From assembly GCA_900103495.1 (NCBI GenBank), contig FMWZ01000006.1:171434-235433 (forward strand): a stretch of 64,000 bases of DNA, written 5' to 3'. The position numbers were made by a program, and so were the translations under genes. The stretch's first letter is position 1. Every line of letters starts with the position of its first letter. This DNA comes from Lachnospiraceae bacterium G11 (GTDB lineage: Bacteria; Bacillota; Clostridia; Lachnospirales; Lachnospiraceae). Below the pieces are notes generated by a model. It worked only from the letters and a program-made list of their open reading frames with translations. It had not been told where the DNA came from and searched no databases. Of the stretch, positions 16,778 to 26,040 are shown in pieces.

Positions 16778-17946
16778 GCGGATTAAAGAAATTCTTCGCG
16801 AAAGACGGAACCAAGAGCGTTGTCTCATCTCTTATTTCCATCCTTATCGGTCTCGTGTTTGGTGCCATAGTGGTCTTCATTGTAGGAATGAGTAAGAAGA
16901 CCATCGGAGTTAAGGGTGCATGGGAAGGAGTGAGACTTATCTTCTTCGGCGTGCTCAATACAGGACGTAGTGCAACAGGTGCTCTCACCTGGGGCTTCAA
17001 CGCATCAAACTTAGGAAACATGCTTTTCAGAGCAACCCCGGTTATCCTTACAGGTCTTTCAGTAGCAGTAGCTTTCAAAACCGGCCTTTTCAACATCGGA
17101 GCACCCGGCCAGTATTTGATGGGAACTCTCACAAGCCTCGCAATTGCGCTTTCAATTCCCTCATCTGCAATGCCCACATGGCTCATCTGGATTCTTGCAT
17201 TTGTAGGAGCAATGGCAGCCGGAGCAATCTGGGGCGCAATTCCCGGACTTATGAAGGCTTTGTTTAACATTAACGAGGTTATCGCCTGCATCATGACCAA
17301 CTGGATTGCAGCCAACCTGGTTACATGGTTCTTCGACGGCAGCGTATTCTGTAACGTAGAAGAGTATGGCAAAACCGGCTATATCTACAAAACTTCTTAC
17401 AACAACGTGGCTACCACCAAGCTTGGACTTGATAAGATATTCGCAGGCTCACAGGCCAATGCGGGAATTATCGTGGCTATCCTTCTTGCAGTTGCCATGT
17501 ACATTATGATGAACAAAACTACTCTCGGATATCAGCTTAAGGCCTGCGGTTCCAACAGACACGCAGCAAGATATGCGGGAATCAAAGATAAGAGAAACAT
17601 CGTGCTTTCAATGGCTATCGCAGGTTCCCTTGCGGCAGCGGGCAGCGCGCTTTACTGGCTTGCAGGAAATACCGAGTTCTTCTGGTCAACATACCAGTCA
17701 CTCCCTGCAACAGGTTTCAACGGTATCCCCGTAGCACTCCTTGCATTAAACAACCCCATCGGCGTTGTTTTCGCAGGAATATTCATGGCTATGCTTAATA
17801 TCGTAGGTATGCAGCTTTCCAACCTTACCGCATACAACGAGTATCTTACAGACGTTATAATTGCGGTAATCGTTTATATGTCAGCATTCTCACTTGTTAT
17901 CAGAATGCTCTTAAACGGAAGACGCAGGAAGGAGGGCAAGAAGTAA
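16774..17946 (+). CDS. Nucleoside ABC transporter permease (NupP-like)
   Basis: 390 residues and about nine to ten hydrophobic helices, of the BPD_transp_2 (branched-chain amino acid/ribose type) fold. It contains GLSVAVAFKTGLFNIGAPGQ, a motif typical of BMP-associated permeases, and GFNGIPVALLALNNPIG near the C-terminus. It overlaps the ATPase stop by four bases and its own stop overlaps the next ATG (TAATG, 17944-17948), so all three are translationally coupled. Confidence 0.93.
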   Translation: MSGLKKFFAKDGTKSVVSSLISILIGLVFGAIVVFIVGMSKKTIGVKGAWEGVRLIFFGVLNTGRSATGALTWGFNASNLGNMLFRATPVILTGLSVAVAFKTGLFNIGAPGQYLMGTLTSLAIALSIPSSAMPTWLIWILAFVGAMAAGAIWGAIPGLMKALFNINEVIACIMTNWIAANLVTWFFDGSVFCNVEEYGKTGYIYKTSYNNVATTKLGLDKIFAGSQANAGIIVAILLAVAMYIMMNKTTLGYQLKACGSNRHAARYAGIKDKRNIVLSMAIAGSLAAAGSALYWLAGNTEFFWSTYQSLPATGFNGIPVALLALNNPIGVVFAGIFMAMLNIVGMQLSNLTAYNEYLTDVIIAVIVYMSAFSLVIRMLLNGRRRKEGKK

Positions 17947-18977
17947 TGTCATTCTTAATTCAGCAAACATTATTATTCATGGTTCCTCTTATGATTGTTG
18001 CTCTTGCAGGATGTTTTGCAGAGCGAAGCGGTATCATCAACCTGGCACTTGAAGGTATTATGATTTTCGGTGCATTCATCGGCGTTTTATTCGTTCGTAT
18101 CATGCAGGAGAAAGAGGTCTTCGAGGCAGCCAAATCCGCAGGAAGATGGGGCTCATTACAGCTCTTTGAAATTCTTGCAATGCTTATCGCAGGACTTGCG
18201 GGAGTTATATTCTCACTTTTACTTGCTTTTGCGGCAATTAACCTTAAAGCAGACCAGACCATCGGTGGTACAGCACTTAACATGCTGGCACCTGCACTTG
18301 TTCTTTTCCTCGTAAGAATCATGGTTAACCAGAACACTCTTATGATGGCAAAGGGTGACGCTGCAAGCTGGTTTATGATTAAGAAATCAACTCTCGGTAT
18401 CGATAAGAGTACCGATTTGGGCTTCCTTGGCGAAACCTTCATAAACAAGGTTTACCTGGCAACCTATGTATGTATCCTGATTTACGTAATCTTATCTGTA
18501 ATCCTTTACAAGACAAGATTCGGCCTTAGACTTCGTTCCTGCGGTGAGAACCCTCAGGCAGCAGATTCACTTGGTATCAACGTTGTTAAGATGCGTTATG
18601 CAGGCGTAATCATTTCCGGTTTTCTTGCAGGTATGGGCGGCTTCGTATATGCCCTCACATCCTGTAACTGTTCAGCAAACGGTGATGTTGCAGGTTTCGG
18701 TTTCTTAGCTTTGGCAGTTATGATCTTTGGTAACTGGAAGCCTTTAAACATTGCAGGCGGAGCATTGCTCTTTGGTTTGTTTAAGTGTATCGCTGCATGT
18801 TATTCAACCCTTGATATCAACGGCGACGGAGTATTCTGGCTTGCGGACATCGGAATCAGTACTCACGTTTACAGACTTCTTCCTTACGTAATCACACTTC
18901 TTGTACTTGCATTCACATCCAAGCAGTCAAGAGCACCTAAGGCAGAGGGTATCCCTTACGATAAGGGCAAAAGATAA
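17946..18977 (+). CDS. Nucleoside ABC transporter permease (NupQ-like)
   Basis: 343 residues, multi-helix, with the partner signature PLMIVALAGCFAERSGIINL and LEGIMIFGAFIGV at the N-terminus, typical of the second BMP-associated permease. It forms the heterodimeric channel with the preceding protein. No terminator follows, and transcription probably continues into the esterase and nucleoside kinase genes. Confidence 0.93.
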   Translation: MSFLIQQTLLFMVPLMIVALAGCFAERSGIINLALEGIMIFGAFIGVLFVRIMQEKEVFEAAKSAGRWGSLQLFEILAMLIAGLAGVIFSLLLAFAAINLKADQTIGGTALNMLAPALVLFLVRIMVNQNTLMMAKGDAASWFMIKKSTLGIDKSTDLGFLGETFINKVYLATYVCILIYVILSVILYKTRFGLRLRSCGENPQAADSLGINVVKMRYAGVIISGFLAGMGGFVYALTSCNCSANGDVAGFGFLALAVMIFGNWKPLNIAGGALLFGLFKCIAACYSTLDINGDGVFWLADIGISTHVYRLLPYVITLLVLAFTSKQSRAPKAEGIPYDKGKR

Positions 18978-19003
18978 TTATTTTGGAATTGGGAGATTAA
19001 ATC

Positions 19004-19780
19004 ATGGCTGTTGTTCAGACCTATGTTTATTCTGAAAACCTGTTGAGGGCGGTTCATATAACCGCCCTTATTCCTGTTGAAAATAAGGAAGCAAAGTATC
19101 CTTTGAAGACTCTTTATCTTCTTCACGGAATGCAGGGCGGAGACGAAGACTGGCTCGTAAATACAAACGTTAACAGAATGGTGAGAGAACTTGGTCTTGC
19201 TGTAATTATGCCGGATGGAGAGAACGCTTTCTACATCGACGGACCGGGATTCCACACCGACTACGGCAAGTTCGTGGGAGAGGAACTTGTGGATATTACA
19301 AGAAAAATGTTCAATCTCTCCCATAAAAGAGAAGACACATTTATCGCAGGCCTTTCGATGGGTGGCTTCGGTGCCATCAGAAACGGCCTTTTCTACCATG
19401 ACACCTTCAGCTACGTTGGAGGTTTCTCATCGGCTTTAAACATTTTCAGACTTCATGAGAAAAACGCAATCTGCCACTATGTGGGCCAGGACAAGATAAT
19501 CGGAGCCGATTACGAAGCCCAGATTGAGACAGTTAAGAATCCTGAGTATCTTATGAAGGAGCTTATGACGGAACACGAGAAGAATCCTGAGGTTAACATT
19601 CCGAAGTTCTATTTAAGCTGCGGAACAAAAGATCCTCTCATGAGATTAAACAAGCCCTTTAGAGATAATCTTATAGCTTTGGGATATGATGTAACCTGGA
19701 ATGAGGCTGACTACGGTCACGAGTGGCCCTTCTGGGAGCAGGAATTGGGACATTTACTGGAGTGGTTACCTGTAAAGTAG
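19004..19780 (+). CDS. Alpha/beta-hydrolase esterase of the esterase-D type
   Basis: 258 residues. The nucleophile elbow is GLSMGGFG (Ser118), the oxyanion region HGMQGG is near 41-46, and the triad is completed by Asp210 (CGTKDPL) and His239 (YGHEW). There is no signal peptide, so it is cytoplasmic. The family includes tributyrin and acetyl-xylan/feruloyl esterases and S-formylglutathione hydrolase. The natural substrate is not predictable. Its place between nucleoside permeases and nucleoside kinases (26- and 28-bp gaps) is unusual and could indicate deacylation of an imported compound, but this is only positional inference. Confidence 0.87.
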   Translation: MAVVQTYVYSENLLRAVHITALIPVENKEAKYPLKTLYLLHGMQGGDEDWLVNTNVNRMVRELGLAVIMPDGENAFYIDGPGFHTDYGKFVGEELVDITRKMFNLSHKREDTFIAGLSMGGFGAIRNGLFYHDTFSYVGGFSSALNIFRLHEKNAICHYVGQDKIIGADYEAQIETVKNPEYLMKELMTEHEKNPEVNIPKFYLSCGTKDPLMRLNKPFRDNLIALGYDVTWNEADYGHEWPFWEQELGHLLEWLPVK

Positions 19781-19808
19781 AAATTTGGATTTTACTAAGG
19801 AGAGAAAT

Positions 19809-20432
19809 ATGTCAGATGTATTGGTTATAGGTATTGCGGGAGGTACAGGAAGCGGCAAGACCACCATCACCAGGAAACTTGTGGAGAAGTTCGGTGATGA
19901 AGTTTCCATTATGTATCATGACAATTATTACAAGGCTCACCACAATCTTCCCTATGAGGAGAGAGCCAAGTTAAACTATGACCATCCGGACTCTTTTGAT
20001 ACGGATTTGTTCATAGAGGATATTAAGAAGTTCAAGAACGGGGAGACGGTTTACTGTCCCGTTTATGACTATTCCATACACGACAGATCCGATGATGTGG
20101 TAGAGATTAAGCCCACCAGAGTGCTCATAGTTGAGGGTATTCTGATTTTTCAGAATCTGGAGTTGGCAAAGCAGATGGATATCAAGATTTTCGTGGACAC
20201 AGACGCGGATGTGCGTATCCTTCGAAGAATCGTCAGGGATATCAACGAAAGGGAGAGGACATTGGAGAGCGTTATCGACCAGTACCTCACCACGGTTAAG
20301 CCCATGCATGAGCAGTTTGTTGAGCCCAGCAAGCGTTATGCCGACATCATTATTCCCGAGGGCGGACACAACCTGGTGGCTCTTGATATGGTGCTTGAGA
20401 GGGTTAAGGCTCATCTTAGCAACAATAAGTAG
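19809..20432 (+). CDS. udk: Uridine kinase
   Basis: 207 residues. Walker A is GGTGSGKTT near residue 12, with the uridine-binding region (YHDNYYKAHH, YDHPDSFDTDL) and VEGILIF. It phosphorylates uridine and cytidine to UMP and CMP. The start is ATG 19809 with AAGGAG at 19797-19802; an upstream TTG is less likely. Its place in the nucleoside-uptake operon supports a salvage role. Confidence 0.94.
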   Translation: MSDVLVIGIAGGTGSGKTTITRKLVEKFGDEVSIMYHDNYYKAHHNLPYEERAKLNYDHPDSFDTDLFIEDIKKFKNGETVYCPVYDYSIHDRSDDVVEIKPTRVLIVEGILIFQNLELAKQMDIKIFVDTDADVRILRRIVRDINERERTLESVIDQYLTTVKPMHEQFVEPSKRYADIIIPEGGHNLVALDMVLERVKAHLSNNK

Positions 20433-20473
20433 AAAACAGACAATATCACATAGATTGAAAAGGGTATTTAATT

Positions 20474-21058
20474 ATGGCAAAATTGTATTTCAAGTTCGGA
20501 GCAATGGGTTCCTCCAAATCAGCTCAGGCTCTTATTACAAAGTTCAACTATGAGGAGCTTGGCATGACGGTTTGGCTTATTAAGCCAAGCATCGACACCA
20601 GAGACGGAGCAGATATCATAAAGAGCCGCATTGGCCTTGAGGCCAAGGCTCAGATTATTACCCCTGAGCAGGATGTGGTGGAAGAGTACCACAAGGCCGG
20701 AAAACATGACGTTATCATTGCGGATGAAGCTCAGTTTCTTACTCCTGAGCAGATAGACGGACTTAGAACTTTGGTGGATGATGAGGATTTGCCGGTACTT
20801 TGCTTCGGCCTTCGTACAGATTTTCAGACCCACTTTTTCCCGGGAGCCAAGAGACTTATGGAACTTGCCGATTCCATGACTGAGATCAAGACGGTTTGTT
20901 CCTGCGGAAGAAAAGCTACGGTTAACGCCAGAATTGACGGAAACGGCAACATAGTAACCGAGGGAAGCCAGGTACTTCTCGGCGGCAACGACAGCTACAT
21001 TGCCATGTGCCATAAATGCTGGAAGGACAAGATAAGAAGACAACAGCAGGGTAAATAG
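20474..21058 (+). CDS. tdk: Thymidine kinase
   Basis: 194 residues, type II (TK1-like). The P-loop is FGAMGSSKSAQ (residues 8-18), Walker B is VIIADEAQFL, and a structural zinc site is formed by CSCG and CHKC near the C-terminus. It phosphorylates thymidine and deoxyuridine. It lies 41 bp after udk in the nucleoside operon. The P-loop has Ser-Ser in place of the common SGKS/SGKT, which I have seen in other clostridial TdK proteins. Confidence 0.92.
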   Translation: MAKLYFKFGAMGSSKSAQALITKFNYEELGMTVWLIKPSIDTRDGADIIKSRIGLEAKAQIITPEQDVVEEYHKAGKHDVIIADEAQFLTPEQIDGLRTLVDDEDLPVLCFGLRTDFQTHFFPGAKRLMELADSMTEIKTVCSCGRKATVNARIDGNGNIVTEGSQVLLGGNDSYIAMCHKCWKDKIRRQQQGK

Positions 21059-21059
21059 A

Positions 21060-21719
21060 ATGCTTCGAGAAGTAGATATTAAAGATATCTCCGACGGAAG
21101 ATTATACAGCTCCGGCGACATGGTAAAGGCAGACTGTAAGGACTGCGTAGGTTGTTCTAATTGTTGCAGGGGCATGGGAGACAGCATTGTCATGGACCCT
21201 TACGACGTGTGGCGAATGACAACCGGCCTTAAGACTTCTTTCGCGGAGCTTATGACTACAGGTAAAATAGAACTTGGTGTGGTGGATGGAATCCTTCTGC
21301 CACACCTTTGTATGTCTAAAGAGACGGATTCCTGCGTGTTCCTATCTGAGGCAGGAAGGTGTACGATTCATCAGTACAGAACAGGATTCTGCAGGCTCTT
21401 TCCTCTGGGAAGAATATATGACGATAACGGGGATTATAAGTATTTCCTCCAGATTCATGAGTGTCCCAAAACAGACAGGGCCAAAATAAAGATTGAAAAA
21501 TGGATGGATACCCCTTATTTTAAGAAGTATGAAGGCTTCATCAAAAAATGGCACGAGATTACCAGAAACCTCGCCGACAGTCTTGATGAATCGGGGGATT
21601 ACGAGTTAAGGAAAGCCTTAACCATGGAACTTGTAAAGATATTTTTCATTAAACCCTACATAACAGACGACTTCTATAAGGAGTTTGAGGAGAGAATCAA
21701 TTTATGGATTCAAAGATGA
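21060..21719 (+). CDS. YkgJ-type cysteine-cluster protein
   Basis: 219 residues. A cysteine cluster near the N-terminus (CKDCVGCSNCC) with further Cys at CMS..SCVFL, CTIHQYRTGFCRLFP and HECP fits the YkgJ (CxxCxxCC) family, believed to bind zinc or an iron-sulfur cluster. There is no membrane segment. Its role is unknown. It begins one base after the tdk stop and overlaps the MATE gene by 16 bp, so it is clearly part of the operon. Confidence 0.85.
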   Translation: MLREVDIKDISDGRLYSSGDMVKADCKDCVGCSNCCRGMGDSIVMDPYDVWRMTTGLKTSFAELMTTGKIELGVVDGILLPHLCMSKETDSCVFLSEAGRCTIHQYRTGFCRLFPLGRIYDDNGDYKYFLQIHECPKTDRAKIKIEKWMDTPYFKKYEGFIKKWHEITRNLADSLDESGDYELRKALTMELVKIFFIKPYITDDFYKEFEERINLWIQR

Positions 21720-23062
21720 CAACAGGCAGACCGATGCCTATACTTTTGAAATTCGTTTTGCCCATTTTTGCGGGCTTTGTATTCCAGCAGTTTTATAACA
21801 TGGTGGATACGGTTATAGTTGGCCGCTTTGTAGGCCCCGGGGCCCTGGCGGCGGTAGGTTCCACAGGAACCATCATGTTCCTTATTATGGGAATTGCCAA
21901 TGGAATGACCACAGGTTATACGGTGTTAATAAGCCAGAAATACGGCGCAGGAGATAAGGAAGGCACCAGGAAATCCTTTGTAAACGCCATCCTTCTCGGT
22001 ATTATCAGTACCGCCATTGTAACTGTGGTGGCGGTGACCCTGATGCATCCAATACTCAGGATAATGAATACTCCTGCGGATATATATAACGATGCTTACG
22101 ACTATATTTTCACCATCTGCGCGGGAAGTATTGTTCTTATCGGATACAACCTTTTTGCGGCTTCACTAAGAGCTATAGGAAACAGCAGAACCCCTCTGTA
22201 TTTCCTGATTTTTGCGGCCCTTTTAAACATAGTTCTTGACCTGGTCCTTATAGTAGGATTCGGCATGGGAACCTTCGGAGCCGCCCTTGCTACAGATATA
22301 TCCCAGGGTGTTTCCGCAATTCTTTGCATTATTTATATTGTAAAAAAAGTCGATGTTCTACGCCCCAAGAAAGGGGACTGGAAGCTGGATTCCAAGTACA
22401 CGGCGTTGCAGCTTAACATCGGAATTCCCATGGCGTTACAGTTTGGTATTACCGCTTCCGGAACCATGGTTATGCAGTCATCCATCAATGTATACGGCTC
22501 AGTAGCGGTAGGCGGTTTTACCGCAGCGGGAAAGGTTGTAAACATTATGACCTCAGGAATGCCTTCCATCGGACAGACAATGGCGGCATACGTTGGCCAG
22601 AACTATGGCGCAGGTGACCTTGACAGAGTTCACAAGGGTACAAGAGATGCAATGATAATAATGAGTATTTACTCCATTGTCACTGCAGTGCTTAGCGTGG
22701 TGCTTCTTCCTCACATTATCGGGCTGTTCTTTGACAGCGGTGTGGATTTGAATGTTTACCTGCCATTCGCCAAGACCTATCTGTACCAGTGTGTAATTTT
22801 CTATATACCCTTGGCTATGATTTTCATTTACAGAAACTCCATGCAGGCCTGCGGGTTTGGCAAAACCGCGCTGGCTCTCGGATTCATGGAACTGGCTGCA
22901 AGACTTGTTACCGCAGCAATCTCTTTTAAGGTTGGAAGCTATGCCGTAGCTGTGGCAGGTGACGCCGTTGCCTGGTTATCAACCGGCATATTCTCATGGG
23001 TTTTATACCTTTTCGTTCTAAAGACTCTCAGGAAACAAATGAATGCCCTAAGACAGGCTTAA
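21704..23062 (+). CDS. MATE-family efflux transporter
   Basis: 452 residues with about 12 transmembrane helices. The N-terminus shows typical MATE sequence (LPIFAGFVFQQFYNMVDTVI, VGRFVGPGALAAVGST), repeated in the second half (MTSGMPSIGQTMAAYVGQNYGAG). It exports drugs or metabolites by Na+ or H+ antiport; the substrate is unknown. It is the last gene of the nucleoside operon and overlaps the preceding gene by 16 bp. A terminator follows at 23080. Confidence 0.93.
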   Translation: MDSKMTTGRPMPILLKFVLPIFAGFVFQQFYNMVDTVIVGRFVGPGALAAVGSTGTIMFLIMGIANGMTTGYTVLISQKYGAGDKEGTRKSFVNAILLGIISTAIVTVVAVTLMHPILRIMNTPADIYNDAYDYIFTICAGSIVLIGYNLFAASLRAIGNSRTPLYFLIFAALLNIVLDLVLIVGFGMGTFGAALATDISQGVSAILCIIYIVKKVDVLRPKKGDWKLDSKYTALQLNIGIPMALQFGITASGTMVMQSSINVYGSVAVGGFTAAGKVVNIMTSGMPSIGQTMAAYVGQNYGAGDLDRVHKGTRDAMIIMSIYSIVTAVLSVVLLPHIIGLFFDSGVDLNVYLPFAKTYLYQCVIFYIPLAMIFIYRNSMQACGFGKTALALGFMELAARLVTAAISFKVGSYAVAVAGDAVAWLSTGIFSWVLYLFVLKTLRKQMNALRQA

Positions 23063-23079
23063 GAGTACTGTATGAATTA

Positions 23080-23108
23080 CCCCTTCGGTTATCCGGAGGG
23101 GCTTTTTT
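23080..23108 (+). terminator. Terminator of the nucleoside operon
   Basis: CCCCTTCGG (23080-23088) pairs with CCGGAGGGG (23093-23101) with one G-U pair, followed by CTTTTTTT. Confidence 0.85.
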
Positions 23109-23111
23109 TAA

Positions 23112-23140
23112 CCTTACAATTCTGTAAGGAAAGTGTAAGG
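23112..23140. promoter_or_regulatory. Operator of the Bce-type module
   Basis: CCTTACA-ATTC-TGTAAGG (23112-23129) is a perfect 7-bp inverted repeat. A third TGTAAGG half-site at 23134-23140 lies exactly 11 bp after the second. The site sits 8 bases upstream of the probable -35. Direct half-sites spaced by one helical turn suit an OmpR-family activator, presumably the regulator encoded at 27364. Confidence 0.6.
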
Positions 23141-23148
23141 CAAATGAA

Positions 23149-23177
23149 TTGTTGTATGGGGTAAAGGCTGATAGGAT
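23149..23177 (+). promoter_or_regulatory. Probable promoter of the Bce-type module
   Basis: TTGTTG (23149-23154), 17 bases and TAGGAT (23172-23177). The match is weak at both hexamers, as expected for an activator-dependent promoter. Confidence 0.45.
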
Positions 23178-23231
23178 GATATCATGCAAAACAAACAAAA
23201 AACAATTAATCATACAAACGGGAGACAGATA

Positions 23232-24005
23232 ATGAGCAAAAAGATATTAGAGGTAATCAATGCAGAGAAATACTACGGTGAGAAAGGGAATGTTACAAAG
23301 GCCCTTGATGATATCAGCTTCTCCGTTAACGAAGGAGAGTTCCTTGGAATCATGGGCGCCAGCGGCAGCGGTAAGACAACCCTTTTAAACTGTATTTCAA
23401 CCATCGATAAGCTGTCCGCCGGAAAGGTTCTTATTAACGGCGAGAACATTAACGGATTAAAGGGCGGAAAGCTGGATGCCTTCAGAAGAGATGAGCTTGG
23501 TTTTATCTTCCAGGATTTCAACCTTCTTGATAACATGACGGCTTATGAAAATATTGCCCTGGCTCTTTCAATTCAGAAAGTTAATCATAAGGAAATTGAA
23601 GAAAGAGTTGAAAAGATTGCCAAGACTCTTGAGATAACTGAGGTTTTGGAGAAGTTCCCCTACCAGATGTCAGGCGGTCAGAAGCAGAGGGTGGCAGCAG
23701 CCAGAGCAGTGGTAACCAATCCCGGTCTTGTGCTTGCGGATGAGCCCACAGGTGCTCTTGACTCCAAGTCATCCAAGGCTTTGATGGAAAGCCTTGTGAA
23801 GCTTAATTCTGAGCTTAATTCCACAATTCTTATGGTTACTCACGATGCCTTTTCAGCAAGCTATGCTTCAAGGATCATCTTCATCAAAGACGGCAAGCTT
23901 TTCACGGAATTAAACAAGGATCCCGAGAAGCCCAGAAAAGCATTTTTTGAAAAAATCGTAGAAACCTCAGCAGTACTCGGAGGGGATGCAAATGAACTCA
24001 TTTAA
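23232..24005 (+). CDS. Bce-type ABC transporter ATPase
   Basis: 257 residues. Walker A is GASGSGKTT (about 38-46), the signature is MSGGQKQR, and Walker B is LVLADEPTGALD. It belongs to the LolD/MacB/BceA group. The start is ATG 23232 with GGGAGAC upstream; an ATG at 23184 would add 16 polar residues. It powers the FtsX-like permease encoded next (the genes overlap). Such pairs sense and remove peptide antibiotics that target lipid-linked cell-wall intermediates. Confidence 0.92.
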   Translation: MSKKILEVINAEKYYGEKGNVTKALDDISFSVNEGEFLGIMGASGSGKTTLLNCISTIDKLSAGKVLINGENINGLKGGKLDAFRRDELGFIFQDFNLLDNMTAYENIALALSIQKVNHKEIEERVEKIAKTLEITEVLEKFPYQMSGGQKQRVAAARAVVTNPGLVLADEPTGALDSKSSKALMESLVKLNSELNSTILMVTHDAFSASYASRIIFIKDGKLFTELNKDPEKPRKAFFEKIVETSAVLGGDANELI

Positions 24006-26016
24006 GATAGCTTTAAAGAATATAAAGAAAAGCAGAAAAGACTATTCGGTTTATTTCCTTACACTTATTCTCGGAGTTGCCATCTTTTATATGTTTAACT
24101 CCCTTGACGGTCAGGGGGCAATGAACAGTATTTCAAGATCCACCAACTCAGCCATTCAGGCACTTGTGAGCATTATTGAGGCAGTTTCTGTGATAGTGGC
24201 GGTGATTCTGGGACTTCTTATTGTCTATGCCAACAACTTCTTAATTAAGAGAAGAAAAAAGGAGTTTGGCCTTTACATGCTGCTTGGCATGGGTAAAAGA
24301 AAGGTATCAAAGATTCTTGTGGCTGAAACCGGCATGGTTGGCCTTATGTCTTTGGTAGTGGGTATTGGACTTGGAATTTTCGGTTCCCAGTTTTTCTCAA
24401 TAATTGTTGCAAAGATGTTTGACCTTGATCTTTCGGATTACCGTTTTGTTTTCTCACATACAGCACTTATCAAAACGGTTATAAACTATGTGGTAATCTT
24501 TGCGGCTGTACTTGTTTTCAATACAATTACGGTTTCAAAATATAAACTTTTGGACCTTTTGAATGCCGAGAAGAGACAGGAGAAGAATTTGTTAAGGAAC
24601 AGCACTGTATCGGTAATTGTATTTGTGGCTGCAGTGGCTTTCCTAACATATGCAAACATCAGAGTCTGCTTCTTTGGAGAGGATTTAACCAGAAACGCTA
24701 TGTTTACCTGCATAATCGGTGGAATGGTTTCCATTTTCGCTCTGTTTTGGTCGGCGTCAGGCTTTATCTTTGATGTATTAAGGAGATTTAAGGGTTTTTA
24801 CTCAAAGAATATAAATTCATTTATCACAAGACAGTTTGTTGGAAATGTTAATTCATCTTCCGTTTCCATGGCCCTTATCTGTCTGATGCTTTTTGCATCA
24901 CTGGTGATTTTCTCCTCGGGATTTTCCCTCAGGAGCTTTATAAATGCCAAAATCGGAAACGGCGGAACTCCTGTGGATGTGACTTTAAGATATGAGGGTG
25001 ACAGCGCAGTAGGCGTGCTTAATGATAACGGCGTGGACCCCTACGATATATTCGATGAATATGTGGAACTGCCTTTGATTAAATGTCCCGCTTCCATTAC
25101 CCTTGGCTCTCTTCTTGGAGATTATCTTGCTGAAGGAAAAGAAAACTTCATAATGGCGGATTGGGACTATCCTCAAAGCGTAATGAGCCTTAGTAACTAC
25201 AATGAGATTCAGAGGCTTTTTGGAAGGAAAGAGGTTAAGCTTGAGGAGAATGAGTACCTGGTTATCTGTGATTTTCAGATGTATGCTCAGTACGCAGATA
25301 AGGCCCTTAAGGCAGGAACCACAGTTACTATAGGAGATACCACTTTGTATCCCGCCAAAGATAAGTGCAGCGACGAGTTCCTTTTGATGAGTGGCCTTGG
25401 TGCCAACGGAACCTACGTAATCCTGCCTGATTCAGTGATTGAGAACAATCCTGATTGCTTCGAAGACTTTGCAACCTTCATGGCAGGCAACTACGTCACT
25501 AAGGATAAGGAAGAAAGCTACGCTTATGATGACGCTTTAAAGATTGGCCTTGGAATTGATATAGAAAACGAGGAGGCCTCCCTTGATAAGATGGTTATCA
25601 CCAAAAACGACGTGAGAGATTCCGGAATCGGAAACACGGTTCTTGTAGTGTTCATAGTTTTGTATATCGGAACCATATTTGTTATTTCATCAGCTGCTAT
25701 TATTGCCCTTAAGATTCTTTCAGACAGCATCGATTCTACAGGTAAGTTTAAGATTCTCGGAAGAATGGGCGTAACGGACAAAATGAGAAAGAATGCACTT
25801 TTCACCCAGATTCTTTTAAACTTTGCCCTTCCCTTTGTGGTTGCCTTTATTGAGACAGTTTTCGGACTTGGATTTGTAAGAGATATGCTTAAAGCCTTTG
25901 GATTTATCAATATGGGATCGGGCATTACCTTTGCACTGGTGGTTATGGTAATAATTTATGGCGGATATTTTGTTACAACTTATATTAATAGCAAGCGCAT
26001 TGTTGATTTGCGTTAA
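23992..26016 (+). CDS. Bce-type FtsX-like permease
   Basis: 674 residues. An N-terminal helix and three more TM helices (about 20-190) are followed by further helices, then a large extracytoplasmic domain of about 200 residues (about 315-535), and three C-terminal helices. This is the ten-helix layout of BceB permeases, and the length agrees. ATG 23992 is chosen because GGAGGGG ends at 23985; ATG 23986 would touch it. The large extracellular domain sets the peptide specificity, which cannot be read from sequence. Confidence 0.9.
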   Translation: MNSFKIALKNIKKSRKDYSVYFLTLILGVAIFYMFNSLDGQGAMNSISRSTNSAIQALVSIIEAVSVIVAVILGLLIVYANNFLIKRRKKEFGLYMLLGMGKRKVSKILVAETGMVGLMSLVVGIGLGIFGSQFFSIIVAKMFDLDLSDYRFVFSHTALIKTVINYVVIFAAVLVFNTITVSKYKLLDLLNAEKRQEKNLLRNSTVSVIVFVAAVAFLTYANIRVCFFGEDLTRNAMFTCIIGGMVSIFALFWSASGFIFDVLRRFKGFYSKNINSFITRQFVGNVNSSSVSMALICLMLFASLVIFSSGFSLRSFINAKIGNGGTPVDVTLRYEGDSAVGVLNDNGVDPYDIFDEYVELPLIKCPASITLGSLLGDYLAEGKENFIMADWDYPQSVMSLSNYNEIQRLFGRKEVKLEENEYLVICDFQMYAQYADKALKAGTTVTIGDTTLYPAKDKCSDEFLLMSGLGANGTYVILPDSVIENNPDCFEDFATFMAGNYVTKDKEESYAYDDALKIGLGIDIENEEASLDKMVITKNDVRDSGIGNTVLVVFIVLYIGTIFVISSAAIIALKILSDSIDSTGKFKILGRMGVTDKMRKNALFTQILLNFALPFVVAFIETVFGLGFVRDMLKAFGFINMGSGITFALVVMVIIYGGYFVTTYINSKRIVDLR

Positions 26017-26040
26017 ATTGGCTATAGAGGAGTAGAAGAA

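Noticed and set aside
16698..17372. 224-codon open frame on the minus strand in the nucleoside permease
   Set aside because: A shadow of the GC-biased, hydrophobic permease gene.
20519..21193. 224-codon open frame on the minus strand across tdk and the YkgJ gene
   Set aside because: It is antisense to two clear genes and has no ribosome binding site or family signature.
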